This document shows positions 45,450 to 54,385 of a stretch of DNA of 64,000 nucleotides, piece after piece. The stretch is from Rhizobium sp. Leaf306 (GTDB lineage Bacteria; Pseudomonadota; Alphaproteobacteria; Rhizobiales; Rhizobiaceae): the NCBI RefSeq assembly GCF_001423425.1, contig NZ_LMNX01000001.1:454970-518969 (forward strand), given 5' to 3'. A model generated the notes under the pieces. It searched no databases. It was not told where the DNA came from and worked only from the letters and a program-made list of their open reading frames with translations. Every line of letters starts with the position of its first letter. Position 1 is the first letter of the stretch. A program made the translations under genes and the position numbers.

Positions 45450-46169
45450 ATGTCAGTCGTTTTTGAAAACGTCTACAAAACATTGAAGCAGAAAAACAAG
45501 AAAACGAAAGTTTTCGAAGCTGCCGATGTGACGTTCAGCCCCGACAGGATCACCGGCATCCTGTCGCCCAGCGGCGCCGGCAAAACCACGGCGACCGATC
45601 TCACCACCGGTAAACTGCGGCCAGATTTCGGGCGCGTCAAACGCAGTTCGCTGGTTTCCTTTCCCGTCGGTGGTGGCGGTGTGTTCAACAATCTCCTCAC
45701 GGGCCGCGAGAACCTTGCGTTCCTCTGCCGGGTCTTCGGGTTCGACCCGCGCCCGATCATCCAGTTCGTTGTCGATTTCGCCGATCTCGGTAAGACGATT
45801 GACAAGTCGTTCAAGCTCTACAGCAGGGACGAGCGTACCAAGTTCATCTTTGCCTCAAGTTACGCCATCCCCTTCGACACCTATGTGGTGGACGACTCGC
45901 TGATTGGTGGGCGCGGACCGTTTCGCGATCAGTGCACGAGCCTTGTCAGAGAAAGAATGGAGACGTCCGGCTTCATCATCTACACCTCCTCTCCGACGGT
46001 CATTCGCAAATATTGCAACGAGTTTTACGTCATAGACAGAATGAGTATCCAGCAGACAGATACTGCCGATGAAGCGATCGCTCTACTCGGTGAAGCGACG
46101 TTGCGCGATGGAGACGGGACTAGCGAAGACGCCACTGGAGGTGAAATCCAGTTGGTCAATCCAGGATAG
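45450..46169 (+). CDS. kpsT: KpsT-like capsule export ATPase with degenerate catalytic motifs
   Basis: 239 residues. The FPVGGGGVFNNLLTGRENLAF block (about 71-91) identifies the KpsT/Wzt family. The P-loop keeps SGAGKTT (41-47) though the first Gly is Ser. The signature, normally YSSGM, reads YSRDE (124-128). Walker B ends VVDDS, so the catalytic Glu is Asp149. The switch-loop His is Ser180 (IYTSSPT where relatives have VSH). It can probably still bind ATP, but hydrolysis may be slow or absent. The C-terminal 40 residues are acidic and Gly/Thr-rich. It is the only capsule ATPase in view, so it presumably pairs with KpsM. Confidence 0.82.
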   Translation: MSVVFENVYKTLKQKNKKTKVFEAADVTFSPDRITGILSPSGAGKTTATDLTTGKLRPDFGRVKRSSLVSFPVGGGGVFNNLLTGRENLAFLCRVFGFDPRPIIQFVVDFADLGKTIDKSFKLYSRDERTKFIFASSYAIPFDTYVVDDSLIGGRGPFRDQCTSLVRERMETSGFIIYTSSPTVIRKYCNEFYVIDRMSIQQTDTADEAIALLGEATLRDGDGTSEDATGGEIQLVNPG

Positions 46170-46307
46170 CCTTGAGGAGATCAGTGATGCGCCGGGCTCA
46201 ACGGTTGCAAATTTAGGCTCGATCCCGCAATTAGGGTCGACGACAACAACTCGGGCTACAAACTTCTCCGATACGTGCAAAACAGCGAAAGTCCAGCAAG
46301 AGACATC

Positions 46308-47627
46308 ATGACCAACAGACGCATTATGATTGACGGCTACAACCTTGCTCTGGAAAGAGGCACGGGAGTTGCCACGTATTCGCGCAATCTTAGCCTGGAA
46401 CTGTCAAAGCTCGGACACAAGATTGATCTGCTCTACGGCCTGCGGACGTCAACCGGTACGAACCCTCTGCTTAACGAAGTAAACTTCTTCGATCCGGTGA
46501 CGAAATCGCCGAAGACCATGGACGTGGCAAAAACGCTCCTGCGATCACCGATGGGATTGAAGGCTCGCGAAGTACCCATCACCGGCAAGGTCATTGCGAG
46601 GCACCCGACGAGGATATTGCCCCCGTACGACCGCATCTTCAACTACCAGCACCTCTTCACCGTCGCTCGTTGGCATTTCAAGGTCTACGGCAAGTTCATG
46701 GAGACCTCGTATGAGCGCCCCGCTGAAATTGCCCACTGGACTTACCCGCTTCCCATCCGCCTGAAGCACGCCCAGAACATCTACACTATCCACGATCTGG
46801 TCCCGTTGCGCCTTCCCTACACAACACTCGACAACAAGAAGGAATATTTCCGCGTTGCGCGCGATATCGCCCGTGACGCCGATCATATCGTGACGGTATC
46901 CGAAGCGTCCAAGCGCGATATTGTCGATCTTCTTGGCGTACCCGAGGAGAAGGTTACGAACACCTATCAATCGGTCAGCTTGCCGAGTGCAATTCTGGAG
47001 CGGCCATTCGACGAAGTTGCGACAGAAGTCGAAGCGATCTTTGGTCTCGAACCCAAGAAATATTTCCTGTTCTTTGGTGCGATTGAACCGAAGAAGAATG
47101 TTGGCAGGATTATCGAAGCCTATCTCGCGAGTCAGTCAAGATATCCGCTGGTCGTGGTAGGGCAGTTGACGTGGAAGGATGCCAACGATCTGCGTCTCCT
47201 CGGCGTCTCCGGACAAAGCGGCGGTAAAAAGACCGTCGATCCGTCGATCAGCGCTGTTTCACGAGCCCAGCAGATTATCCGTCTAGAATATCTGCCGCTC
47301 AACATGCTCGCCTCGATCATAAGGTGCGCGCGCACCGTCGTGTTTCCTTCGCTTTACGAGGGTTTCGGCCTGCCTATCCTCGAGGCGATGCAGCTTGGCA
47401 CAGGCGTGATTACAGGGACGGAGGGATCGAACCCGGAAGTATCGGGCGACAGCGCCTATCTCGTCGACCCATATGACGTCGGGGCGATCGCACGGGCGAT
47501 CCGTGACATGCAGAACGATGACGACATGGTTGCGCATTACGAGGCAGCGGGGCGAGAACGCGCCAAGCTGTTTTCGCCAGAGCGCTACTCAGAACGACTA
47601 ACTGAGCTTTACAAGAAGCTAAAATGA
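46308..47627 (+). CDS. Glycosyltransferase family 4
   Basis: 439 residues. Starts IMIDGYNLALERGTGVATYSR, a typical mannosyl/rhamnosyl GT4 beginning. IYTIHDLVPLRLPYTTL, YFLFFGAIEPKKNVGRIIEA and FPSLYEGFGLPILEAMQLGT are the standard acceptor, linker and donor motifs. ATG 46308 is used; an in-frame ATG at 46275 adds 11 uncharacteristic residues. It lies 138 bp after kpsT and overlaps the next gene by 4 bases. Confidence 0.88.
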   Translation: MTNRRIMIDGYNLALERGTGVATYSRNLSLELSKLGHKIDLLYGLRTSTGTNPLLNEVNFFDPVTKSPKTMDVAKTLLRSPMGLKAREVPITGKVIARHPTRILPPYDRIFNYQHLFTVARWHFKVYGKFMETSYERPAEIAHWTYPLPIRLKHAQNIYTIHDLVPLRLPYTTLDNKKEYFRVARDIARDADHIVTVSEASKRDIVDLLGVPEEKVTNTYQSVSLPSAILERPFDEVATEVEAIFGLEPKKYFLFFGAIEPKKNVGRIIEAYLASQSRYPLVVVGQLTWKDANDLRLLGVSGQSGGKKTVDPSISAVSRAQQIIRLEYLPLNMLASIIRCARTVVFPSLYEGFGLPILEAMQLGTGVITGTEGSNPEVSGDSAYLVDPYDVGAIARAIRDMQNDDDMVAHYEAAGRERAKLFSPERYSERLTELYKKLK

Positions 47628-48373
47628 GCCGCATATTCAAAATAACCGAGGCTATAGGCCTAAGGAAAAGGGGATTGGACATCAGCGAAATTGCCTCAAA
47701 TGCTGAGCCGCCCCGCAACGACGACCTGCTCGGACAGGCTCGCGATCTCGCAGCGCAGGCTCCCGATGCGCCGTCCTCTGCACTTCTGCTGGAACTTTGC
47801 GCGGCTATTGAAGCAGGTCCGCGCGACATTGCGGAGATTAGACGAGAGATTTTTCGAGATGCCGTGAAGGGCATCGCCAACGTCATTCGTAACGGACAGC
47901 TGCCCGCGGAACTACCTTTAGCTAAAATGGTACCCGGCGGATACGGTTCACCCGAATTGCTGGCTCAGGAGATCGAAAAAGCGAACGCGACCAAGCCGAT
48001 CACTATTGGCGAATTACGAAGCATTCGCGGAAAGGTGAAGGCGGCTGAGGAAGCAAGCGAGGCCATCGACGATCTTGCCAAGCGCATCTACTATGCCAAG
48101 ATCTTCGACACGAACCCCTCGACCGAAGATATCCTGCCGCCGGGCTCGCCGTCTCGGTCGCTAGACCTGATGTCCATGATCATTCAGAGAGTGCTCCCGA
48201 ATGGCTGGTGGACATTGGGTAGCAACGGCGAAAACCTCAGTGACCCTTCGGTCGCGAAGGTCGGCACTTGGGCTGGTGACGAACCGAAGCCTGAGTCGGC
48301 TCCTACCCCTGCCCTGGCTTTGCTGAGTGCGTTTATCCTCACCCTCATCGAGACGGCAAAGAAAGACGCCTGA
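47624..48373 (+). CDS. Unrecognised protein coupled to a capsule glycosyltransferase
   Basis: 249 residues, no family recognised. Predominantly helical, Ala/Glu/Ile-rich: RNDDLLGQARDLAAQ, ALLLELCAAIEAGPRDIAEI, SIRGKVKAAEEASEAIDDLA. There is a Pro/Gly patch (DILPPGSPSRS) and a mildly hydrophobic last helix (ALALLSAFILTLIETA). No signal peptide. Start ATG overlaps the glycosyltransferase stop (ATGA), so its role is likely tied to the capsule. It converges on pyruvyl-transferase copy 3. Confidence 0.7.
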   Translation: MSRIFKITEAIGLRKRGLDISEIASNAEPPRNDDLLGQARDLAAQAPDAPSSALLLELCAAIEAGPRDIAEIRREIFRDAVKGIANVIRNGQLPAELPLAKMVPGGYGSPELLAQEIEKANATKPITIGELRSIRGKVKAAEEASEAIDDLAKRIYYAKIFDTNPSTEDILPPGSPSRSLDLMSMIIQRVLPNGWWTLGSNGENLSDPSVAKVGTWAGDEPKPESAPTPALALLSAFILTLIETAKKDA

Positions 48374-48381
48374 TGTTGCAA

Positions 48382-48407
48382 GGCACCCGCCGCCGTAGCA
48401 GTGGGTG
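48382..48407. terminator. Possible hairpin between convergent genes
   Basis: GCACCC/GGGTGC with further pairing inside (one mismatch, loop CGTA) in the 49-bp gap between two convergent genes. T-run absent, so only a modest terminator candidate. Confidence 0.35.
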
Positions 48408-48422
48408 CGTTACGCCGTGCGA

Positions 48423-49478
48423 TCACGCGCGTTTTTTCGCGGCTCGGTTGATCTCCTTGACGTCATGCTGGAAAATCAGGTTGTTTAAGACCGGATGTTC
48501 CCAAATGGTCGTTCCCGCCGCGGGTATGATCGGGTCATAGTCAACCGGGAAGGCGTCGATGAGCGCCTGTTCATCGAGGCGCCTCGGTTGCCATGCCTCG
48601 TCAATGGACTTCGTCAAGTCATGCCAGTCTGTCTGCTCGCCATGCGGCTGCGTATAAACCGGCAGACTGGAAAGACCCAGACCGCGGTAAAGATCGACAA
48701 TGCGAAGGTCGAGGACCTCGTCCGAGTGCAGATCTCGCACACCCAGGCCGCTCTCTGCGCCGGTCGACGGGAAATGGAGGCAGGGTATGCCGTAGCTTTC
48801 CGCAAACACCATTCCATGAAGGCTTGTGGAGACGATGCGCTCACATGCTAGGATTTCGTCGATCTTGCCGCGTATGCCCTGGATGTCGATCGCGCTCACG
48901 GTATTGATGATGCGGATGTCGTCCCGCATTTCTAGGGGGATTTGATAACGGAGAAGCTCGGCCCGCAAATGCGCCTCCGGATCGCGATCGGAGAGCTCCG
49001 AAAGGTGAACGATCACCCCAAGCTTCCACTTCTTCTCGACTGTCGGATTGTAGAAACGTGGTAGCAGCCATACAGGATCGCCGTAAACCCCGACTGTTCC
49101 CTCTCCGCGGCCGGTCAAAATGCTTTCGGACACGGGGCCGCGCGTGGCAGTCACCATGAAGCTGGAATCGGGCGTGATCTCAAACTCGCGGCGCTCCGCC
49201 GCGGGCGCAGAAGGATTTGTCCATCTCGAAGATCCCGTGCCCCAGAAAAACACCTCACCGCCGGAAAAGCCGTGGCCGATGGTCCCGACGCAACCCATCC
49301 GAAGCGCTTGGGTTTTCGTTGGAAGGCGCTGTACATCTTGACCGGACATGAGAGCGACCATGACGGGGCTCAGCGCGTCACCGATGTTGAGGTAGTCCAT
49401 TGCCATTGTGGAACCAGCCCACGCGAGCGGCACATAGCCGCTCGTACGGGCGAACTGGGCAAGCGCATTTGTCTTCAT
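48423..49478 (-). CDS. Polysaccharide pyruvyl-transferase family protein (copy 3)
   Basis: 351 residues. YLNIGDALSPVMVALMSGQD, MGCVGTIGHGFSGGEVFFWG, YGDPVWLLPRFY, LGVIVHLSELSD and RIVSTSLHGMVFAESYGIPC align block by block with copy 2, so the two are recent paralogues. It is alone on its strand, after 49 small-gap bases to a convergent gene. Enzymatic activity and substrate sugar are not deducible; the family is broad. Confidence 0.83.
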   Translation of the reverse strand: MKTNALAQFARTSGYVPLAWAGSTMAMDYLNIGDALSPVMVALMSGQDVQRLPTKTQALRMGCVGTIGHGFSGGEVFFWGTGSSRWTNPSAPAAERREFEITPDSSFMVTATRGPVSESILTGRGEGTVGVYGDPVWLLPRFYNPTVEKKWKLGVIVHLSELSDRDPEAHLRAELLRYQIPLEMRDDIRIINTVSAIDIQGIRGKIDEILACERIVSTSLHGMVFAESYGIPCLHFPSTGAESGLGVRDLHSDEVLDLRIVDLYRGLGLSSLPVYTQPHGEQTDWHDLTKSIDEAWQPRRLDEQALIDAFPVDYDPIIPAAGTTIWEHPVLNNLIFQHDVKEINRAAKKRA

Positions 49479-49525
49479 AGATACCTACTAATTAGGAGAT
49501 TGCATGCCCTTGGGTGCAATCGTTG

Positions 49526-49843
49526 TTACCAGCCAGAACCATCGCCAACGGCCCATGCTCTATGCCGGTCAGCCTGGACAGGCGTTGCTCTTACAATACT
49601 GTGACGTGGCTTGGAAAGCCTCTCAGCGCGGCGCTCCGTCTGCCTCAGCCGCCGCCGCTCTTCGCACTCCCCGATCGTCGTTATCCATTTGTCCATTGAC
49701 CTTGCAAGAGCGGCGTCCTCTTTTGCCTGCTGCCGATGCGCGACCGCAAGCGTCCTGATGGCGAGCAAGATACCTGCGATCGTCAAAAGAACGACTGCGC
49801 CGATTGTAGATATAAAGATCATCGCGATACTCATGTCGAGCAT
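49526..49843 (-). CDS. Small one-helix membrane protein (copy A)
   Basis: 105 residues (or 102 from the ATG at 49834). One hydrophobic helix at about 7-30 (MIFISTIGAVVLLTIAGIL), followed by a charged, Arg/Glu-rich cytoplasmic tail (AHRQQAKEDAALARSMDKW; ERRRLRQTERRAERL). The helix and layout match the small protein at 51207-51503, implying paralogy. Function unknown. Confidence 0.6.
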   Translation of the reverse strand: MLDMSIAMIFISTIGAVVLLTIAGILLAIRTLAVAHRQQAKEDAALARSMDKWITTIGECEERRRLRQTERRAERLSKPRHSIVRATPVQADRHRAWAVGDGSGW

Positions 49844-49917
49844 ATGTGTTGCCGCAGTCGGCTATGCAACATAGCGGCCGGTATCGACTCCGTGATCAGG
49901 CCGGCACGCCACGCTGC

Positions 49918-51084
49918 TCAACGCCAGTAGATGTCATTGGCAAGTCCGTTGATCGATTTGATATAGTCCATCTTTGGGGCAGCCGGCGATGCGTTGGTGT
50001 AGTCCTCGCATAGCGTCATGTACCACACATGGCTTTCGCCAGAGCTCGGGTCGGTTACTAGACGGCTGTAGACGTTCGGTTCAGAAGAAACACCCGACAC
50101 CTGTAAGTTGGCGTTATATCTAACAGCCGCCAATTCTGGCCTGCTGCATCGACCCGCCGAGACAAGCCTCTGTGCCAAGTCCGCAGCAGACTTCTGAGAC
50201 CGCGGATGAACCCAGTCCTCACGAGCCCACTTTTCCCAGCGAGAGAGACCAAATTCCCTTGTCCAGTAAGTCTGCTCGACTTGCATTGCCTTCCCGGGTC
50301 CCTTGCCATCCTCGCCGCTACGCGAGTAGTGGCTTGAGACAATCGACAACAGACGACGGTCTGACTTGTAGGTGAAATCATCAACAGCCCAGGTGGTGAG
50401 GCCGCGATTGTAGCGCGTTGCGCAGGCTACCGGCAGTTCGGAAGGCTGACCGTTGTGAAGCTTGCTTGGAAACACGCCATATCCGCTTTCGCCTCTCGCC
50501 GGAACAGTTGCCGGTGCGATCACCCATCCTCGGAAAAAGCGGCGCGACGTACCGCCGCTATCGGCGCACTGGTCCGATTCAAATGTCGACAAGGCAACGG
50601 GGCTATAGCTTCCCATCAGGAAACCATACCCTTTGTCGTACCACTGGATGGAAAGTCCATTGTCTTCGGCCCCTTCGACATCGTCAACCGATTGGGGGCC
50701 AGCGCACCCTGCCTTGAAAGTAGAGCTCGTGATGCGCGTATTTGCCCCGATGGTGACGGGTATGTTTACCTTGGTGACGGCGCCGCCGGCGCACTTGGAT
50801 CTTGGTCCAGAGAAGTTCTGCAGGATATAGGTAGGCTGTTCACCAGGCTTGATGTTGCGCCGACTGCTGCAGTCCGGCGAGCCAGGGATCTTACCCATCG
50901 CAACGGAGCCATCCGACTGCGTGCACACGTCCATTGTCATGAAGTCCGAGATGGGCCCTGAGCCTTCGGCCGCCTGAAGCGCCTGTGGCGACAATGAGAC
51001 GAGTGCTGCGGCAACTCCGCCCAAAACGTTGGAACGGGAAAAGCAGGACCGACGCAAGGCGCCATGCGAGCGAGTATACATCAT
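49918..51084 (-). CDS. Secreted protein of unknown function
   Basis: 388 residues from ATG 51084 (402 from ATG 51126). A signal peptide lies within SRSNVLGGVAAALVSLSPQA, cleaved near LQAAEG. The mature part is rich in Ser, Gly and Cys (about ten Cys: MDVCTQ, PDCSS, SKCAGG, AGCAGP, DQCADS, PVACAT, GRCSRP, TLCEDY), suggesting disulfides in the periplasm or outside. No known domain recognised. It lies between two small one-helix proteins next to capsule glycosyltransferases. The start is uncertain because no strong ribosome site is visible. Confidence 0.7.
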   Translation of the reverse strand: MMYTRSHGALRRSCFSRSNVLGGVAAALVSLSPQALQAAEGSGPISDFMTMDVCTQSDGSVAMGKIPGSPDCSSRRNIKPGEQPTYILQNFSGPRSKCAGGAVTKVNIPVTIGANTRITSSTFKAGCAGPQSVDDVEGAEDNGLSIQWYDKGYGFLMGSYSPVALSTFESDQCADSGGTSRRFFRGWVIAPATVPARGESGYGVFPSKLHNGQPSELPVACATRYNRGLTTWAVDDFTYKSDRRLLSIVSSHYSRSGEDGKGPGKAMQVEQTYWTREFGLSRWEKWAREDWVHPRSQKSAADLAQRLVSAGRCSRPELAAVRYNANLQVSGVSSEPNVYSRLVTDPSSGESHVWYMTLCEDYTNASPAAPKMDYIKSINGLANDIYWR

Positions 51085-51206
51085 CAATCTTTCTGAGCTC
51101 CGGCGCGATTGCGGCACTGTCAGCATTCTCAATAACTAAGGCGACAATGCGGTAACGCGTCTGCTATTCTTCCGAAAGAAAAGCAGTCTCGTTCCACGAG
51201 TTTTGG

Positions 51207-51503
51207 ATGGTTTCCCTCTCCACACTTTCCGTTCTGGTTGTCATCGGTGCAGTCGTCCTGTTTACGGTTGCCGGGATCGGCTTTCATCGGAAGGTGCAGG
51301 AACAGGAACGTCAGCGTGCCGAGTATCGTAGGCGCGCCGAGGTTAAACTGCGTGCTAACGCCCTAAAAGCGAAATGGCGGTCAATACTCAGACCCCTGGG
51401 GATGAAGGGTATTGCACTGGAACATTATCGGACCATGAAGTCGGTTGACCACCGGCGCCGGATCAATCTGCACGCCGATCTGGATAGTGGCCCAAGGCAG
51501 TAG
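51207..51503 (+). CDS. Small one-helix membrane protein (copy B)
   Basis: 98 residues. Hydrophobic helix at about 5-26 (LSVLVVIGAVVLFTVAGIGF) then a basic tail (RKVQEQERQRAEYRRRAEV). IGAVVL-x-T-x-AGI matches copy A (49526-49843). Divergent from the secreted-protein gene. No function can be assigned. Start ATG 51207 is weakly supported by GAG upstream. Confidence 0.6.
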   Translation: MVSLSTLSVLVVIGAVVLFTVAGIGFHRKVQEQERQRAEYRRRAEVKLRANALKAKWRSILRPLGMKGIALEHYRTMKSVDHRRRINLHADLDSGPRQ

Positions 51504-51640
51504 GATTGATTTGCAAGCACGGTTTCACTTCAAGAAAACCCGGCAGTCTACAAGAGGGTGATAACCGAAACTGTTGAATTGACTCAACCAAATTGCGATG
51601 TTGTGTCGACCTCCGATTGGCATGCAATGTTTTGGGATGG

Positions 51641-54385
51641 ATGACGTTAATGAGTTTGCACCAGGCTGCACTCACGGAAATGACTGCTCGTGCCGATCGT
51701 TTGCGTGACAATAGACAATGGCTGGCTGCGGCCACGCTCTATGGCGAAGCACTCGAACACGGCACACCATCGGCGGAAGGCTGGGTCCAGTACGCGCACA
51801 TGCTAAAGGAGGCAGAGCTGTTCGAGGCGGCGATCCGAGCCTACGAGTTCGCCATCCACTGCGACGGAACTTACCCCGATGCCCGCCTCCACCTTGCTCA
51901 TCTTTTCAAGCGCCTAGGTCAGTTGGCCAACGCACTTGCTACCTTTGAAGCCCTAAGCGCCCTGCCGCTGTCACCACCTGTCGAGCAGGAGATCGCTGGC
52001 CTGCGCGTTTCTCTAATGCAGGCAGGACCGAATGCGCCGACTGACCTCGGTACACGGAATGAGGGCATGGAGACCGCTACGTGCCTTGCTGGTTTTTTCA
52101 GGCTGCAAGGCCGTGAGGAGATCCGGATTGCGGAGATCAATGAGCGCAACGGCCAACGGGATGGCGAAGCCACGCCGTTCGGTTTGTCCATGGTTGAGAT
52201 ATTGAGACTCGCGAAGGAACGGTCGTTGCAGGCTCGCCTCAATCCGAAGGCTCACCTCGTCATCCGCGACAACAAGTTCGTCGCGACAACGAAAGAACCG
52301 CAGTTTTCGGTCGTCGTGGAAGGTGAGCAACTTCGTCCCGGCTGGTTTTCGATCGAGCTTGAGGTGTCGGGAACGGCGATGGTTTTTACCCCGGTTCTGT
52401 ACGTCGAACATCGTGCGGAATGGTCGAGATTTTCTACATTCAACCTGCGACCCCAGGGCAATGGAAAGTTTCGTGCCGTTGGCTTGCTTGAAGACGCGGT
52501 GTTACGCCTTCGTCTCGATCCAGCGAGCACCGAAGGAAGCTTTGTTGTCAACGCATTCTCGCTTCGACAGATTGGTATGGCAAGCAGCTTTAGGCATGCT
52601 CGCAGGATAGACCGTGATGCGGCGCGCGCTGCTTTGACGGACCTCAGGACACACCGCTCCTCAAACCGGTTCGCCCACGATCTGGCAAAAATACTGTCTT
52701 ATCCCGGACGCGACACCTACGAAACCTGGATCGCCGAGCACGATACCGTAAGCGATGAGGACCTCGCGCGGTTCAGGCGGGCGGTCGATCGCTGGCGAAC
52801 ACGCCCGATGATCTCGGCCGTCGTTTCAATCAGTTCAGAGACGGCCGAGCGCGGAGAAGAGACACTCAGATCGCTGAAGCGCCAGATCTACGAGAACTGG
52901 CAACTGCATGTCGTTTTGGCTCGAGATGTTCCGCAAAATAGCCAGGATGCGATCACGAGCCTTCAAGAGAACGACACAAGGTTTATCACTACCTTTGCCG
53001 AAGAGGATAAGACCGCGCAGTCCCTACTCAATGCTTGCGACGGGCGCTTTGTAATTTTCCTGTCGGCAGGAGACATACTGGCCCCAATCGCGCTCTATAA
53101 GCTTGTCGAGCACCATATCGCCAAACCCATGTCGAAGCTAATCTACAGCGATGAAGACGCAATCGAGAACCAGCGTCGGCATTCTCCGCTTTTCAAGCCG
53201 GACTGGGATCCGGATTATTTCTATGCAACGAACTATGTGGGACGATCGGTTGCGTTCGAGACCGGTCTTGCACAAAGTTGCTGCCCTTCTTTCGGCAAGC
53301 TCGCGAACCTCGATACGCAAGAGCTCGTGCTGCGAGCGGCCGAAGTGCTGTCCCCGGACGAGATCACGCATATTCCGCGTGTGCTCTACCACCGAGGAAG
53401 TCCAGCAAAGACGAGTGGCAGTCCCTTGCTGCCCTATCCAATGACGGAGGCCCGGCGTCAGGCGGTTGAGGACAGTCTCCGTAGGCAGGGCCGACGAGCA
53501 AACACTTCAACCCTGCCTGGAAATCTTTGCCGGGTCATCTGGCCAGTTCCCGATCCTGCGCCGCTGGTGACGTTGATTATTCCCACGCGCGACTACGCCG
53601 ATTTGCTGCGAGCCTGCATCGACTCCATTTTGGACCACACCGACTATCCCGCTTTCGAGATCGTCATCGTGGACAATGGCAGTGTGGAACAAGAGACCCT
53701 TGCTTACTTCGATACTCTGCGCAGCAGACACAACATTCGCATCCTAGCGGCGCCGGGGCCATTCAATTTCTCCAGACTCAACAACCGCGCCGTCGAAAAC
53801 GCACAGGGCAGCATGCTCGCCCTGATCAATAACGATATCATTGTGACTGATGGCGGCTGGCTTCGAGAAATGGTTTCTCAAGCCAGCCGTCCTGAAATCG
53901 GCGCTGTCGGAGCCAAGCTTCTCTACGACACGGGACACATCCAGCATGCGGGCATCATCTGTGGTATCGGTCTGGTGGCCGCGCATCCCCACAAGTTTCG
54001 CGGTGGCGATGATCCAGGCTACATGGGACGGATTGCGGCGACCCAATCGCTGTCCGCCGTCACCGCGGCCTGCTTGATGGTCGAAAAAGCGAAGTATTGC
54101 CAGGTAGGCGGCATGGATGAGGACAACTTGAAAGTGGCTTTCAACGACGTCGATCTGTGCCTTAAACTCGACGCGGCTGGCTACCGCAATCTCTACACTC
54201 CTCACGCTACGCTCATTCATCTTGAAAGCATCAGCCGTGGCCTCGATACATCGTCACAAAAGGCAGAGCGCTATCGCGCCGAAGCGGCTTTCATGCTGGC
54301 AAAGTGGGGCGACAAGGTCAGACGCGATCGGTTCTACAACGTGAACCTCACTGCGGAACGAGAGGATTTTTCATATAGAGACTGA
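51641..54385 (+). CDS. Large TPR-glycosyltransferase with two GT2 domains
   Basis: 914 residues (911 from ATG 51650). Residues about 5-110 form TPR-like helices (EGWVQYAHMLKEAELFEAAI; ARLHLAHLFKRLGQLANALA). A beta-rich linker follows to about 350. A first GT2-like domain at about 388-560 has SDEDAI. The second, at about 640-880, is complete: TLIIPTRDYADLLRACIDSI, VDNGS, LINNDIIVTDGGWL and VAFNDVDLCLKL. Paired GT2 domains are typical of rhamnan or O-antigen polymer-building enzymes; TPRs may dock partners. The first GT2 lacks a clear N-terminal nucleotide motif and may be structural. Confidence 0.85.
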   Translation: MTLMSLHQAALTEMTARADRLRDNRQWLAAATLYGEALEHGTPSAEGWVQYAHMLKEAELFEAAIRAYEFAIHCDGTYPDARLHLAHLFKRLGQLANALATFEALSALPLSPPVEQEIAGLRVSLMQAGPNAPTDLGTRNEGMETATCLAGFFRLQGREEIRIAEINERNGQRDGEATPFGLSMVEILRLAKERSLQARLNPKAHLVIRDNKFVATTKEPQFSVVVEGEQLRPGWFSIELEVSGTAMVFTPVLYVEHRAEWSRFSTFNLRPQGNGKFRAVGLLEDAVLRLRLDPASTEGSFVVNAFSLRQIGMASSFRHARRIDRDAARAALTDLRTHRSSNRFAHDLAKILSYPGRDTYETWIAEHDTVSDEDLARFRRAVDRWRTRPMISAVVSISSETAERGEETLRSLKRQIYENWQLHVVLARDVPQNSQDAITSLQENDTRFITTFAEEDKTAQSLLNACDGRFVIFLSAGDILAPIALYKLVEHHIAKPMSKLIYSDEDAIENQRRHSPLFKPDWDPDYFYATNYVGRSVAFETGLAQSCCPSFGKLANLDTQELVLRAAEVLSPDEITHIPRVLYHRGSPAKTSGSPLLPYPMTEARRQAVEDSLRRQGRRANTSTLPGNLCRVIWPVPDPAPLVTLIIPTRDYADLLRACIDSILDHTDYPAFEIVIVDNGSVEQETLAYFDTLRSRHNIRILAAPGPFNFSRLNNRAVENAQGSMLALINNDIIVTDGGWLREMVSQASRPEIGAVGAKLLYDTGHIQHAGIICGIGLVAAHPHKFRGGDDPGYMGRIAATQSLSAVTAACLMVEKAKYCQVGGMDEDNLKVAFNDVDLCLKLDAAGYRNLYTPHATLIHLESISRGLDTSSQKAERYRAEAAFMLAKWGDKVRRDRFYNVNLTAEREDFSYRD

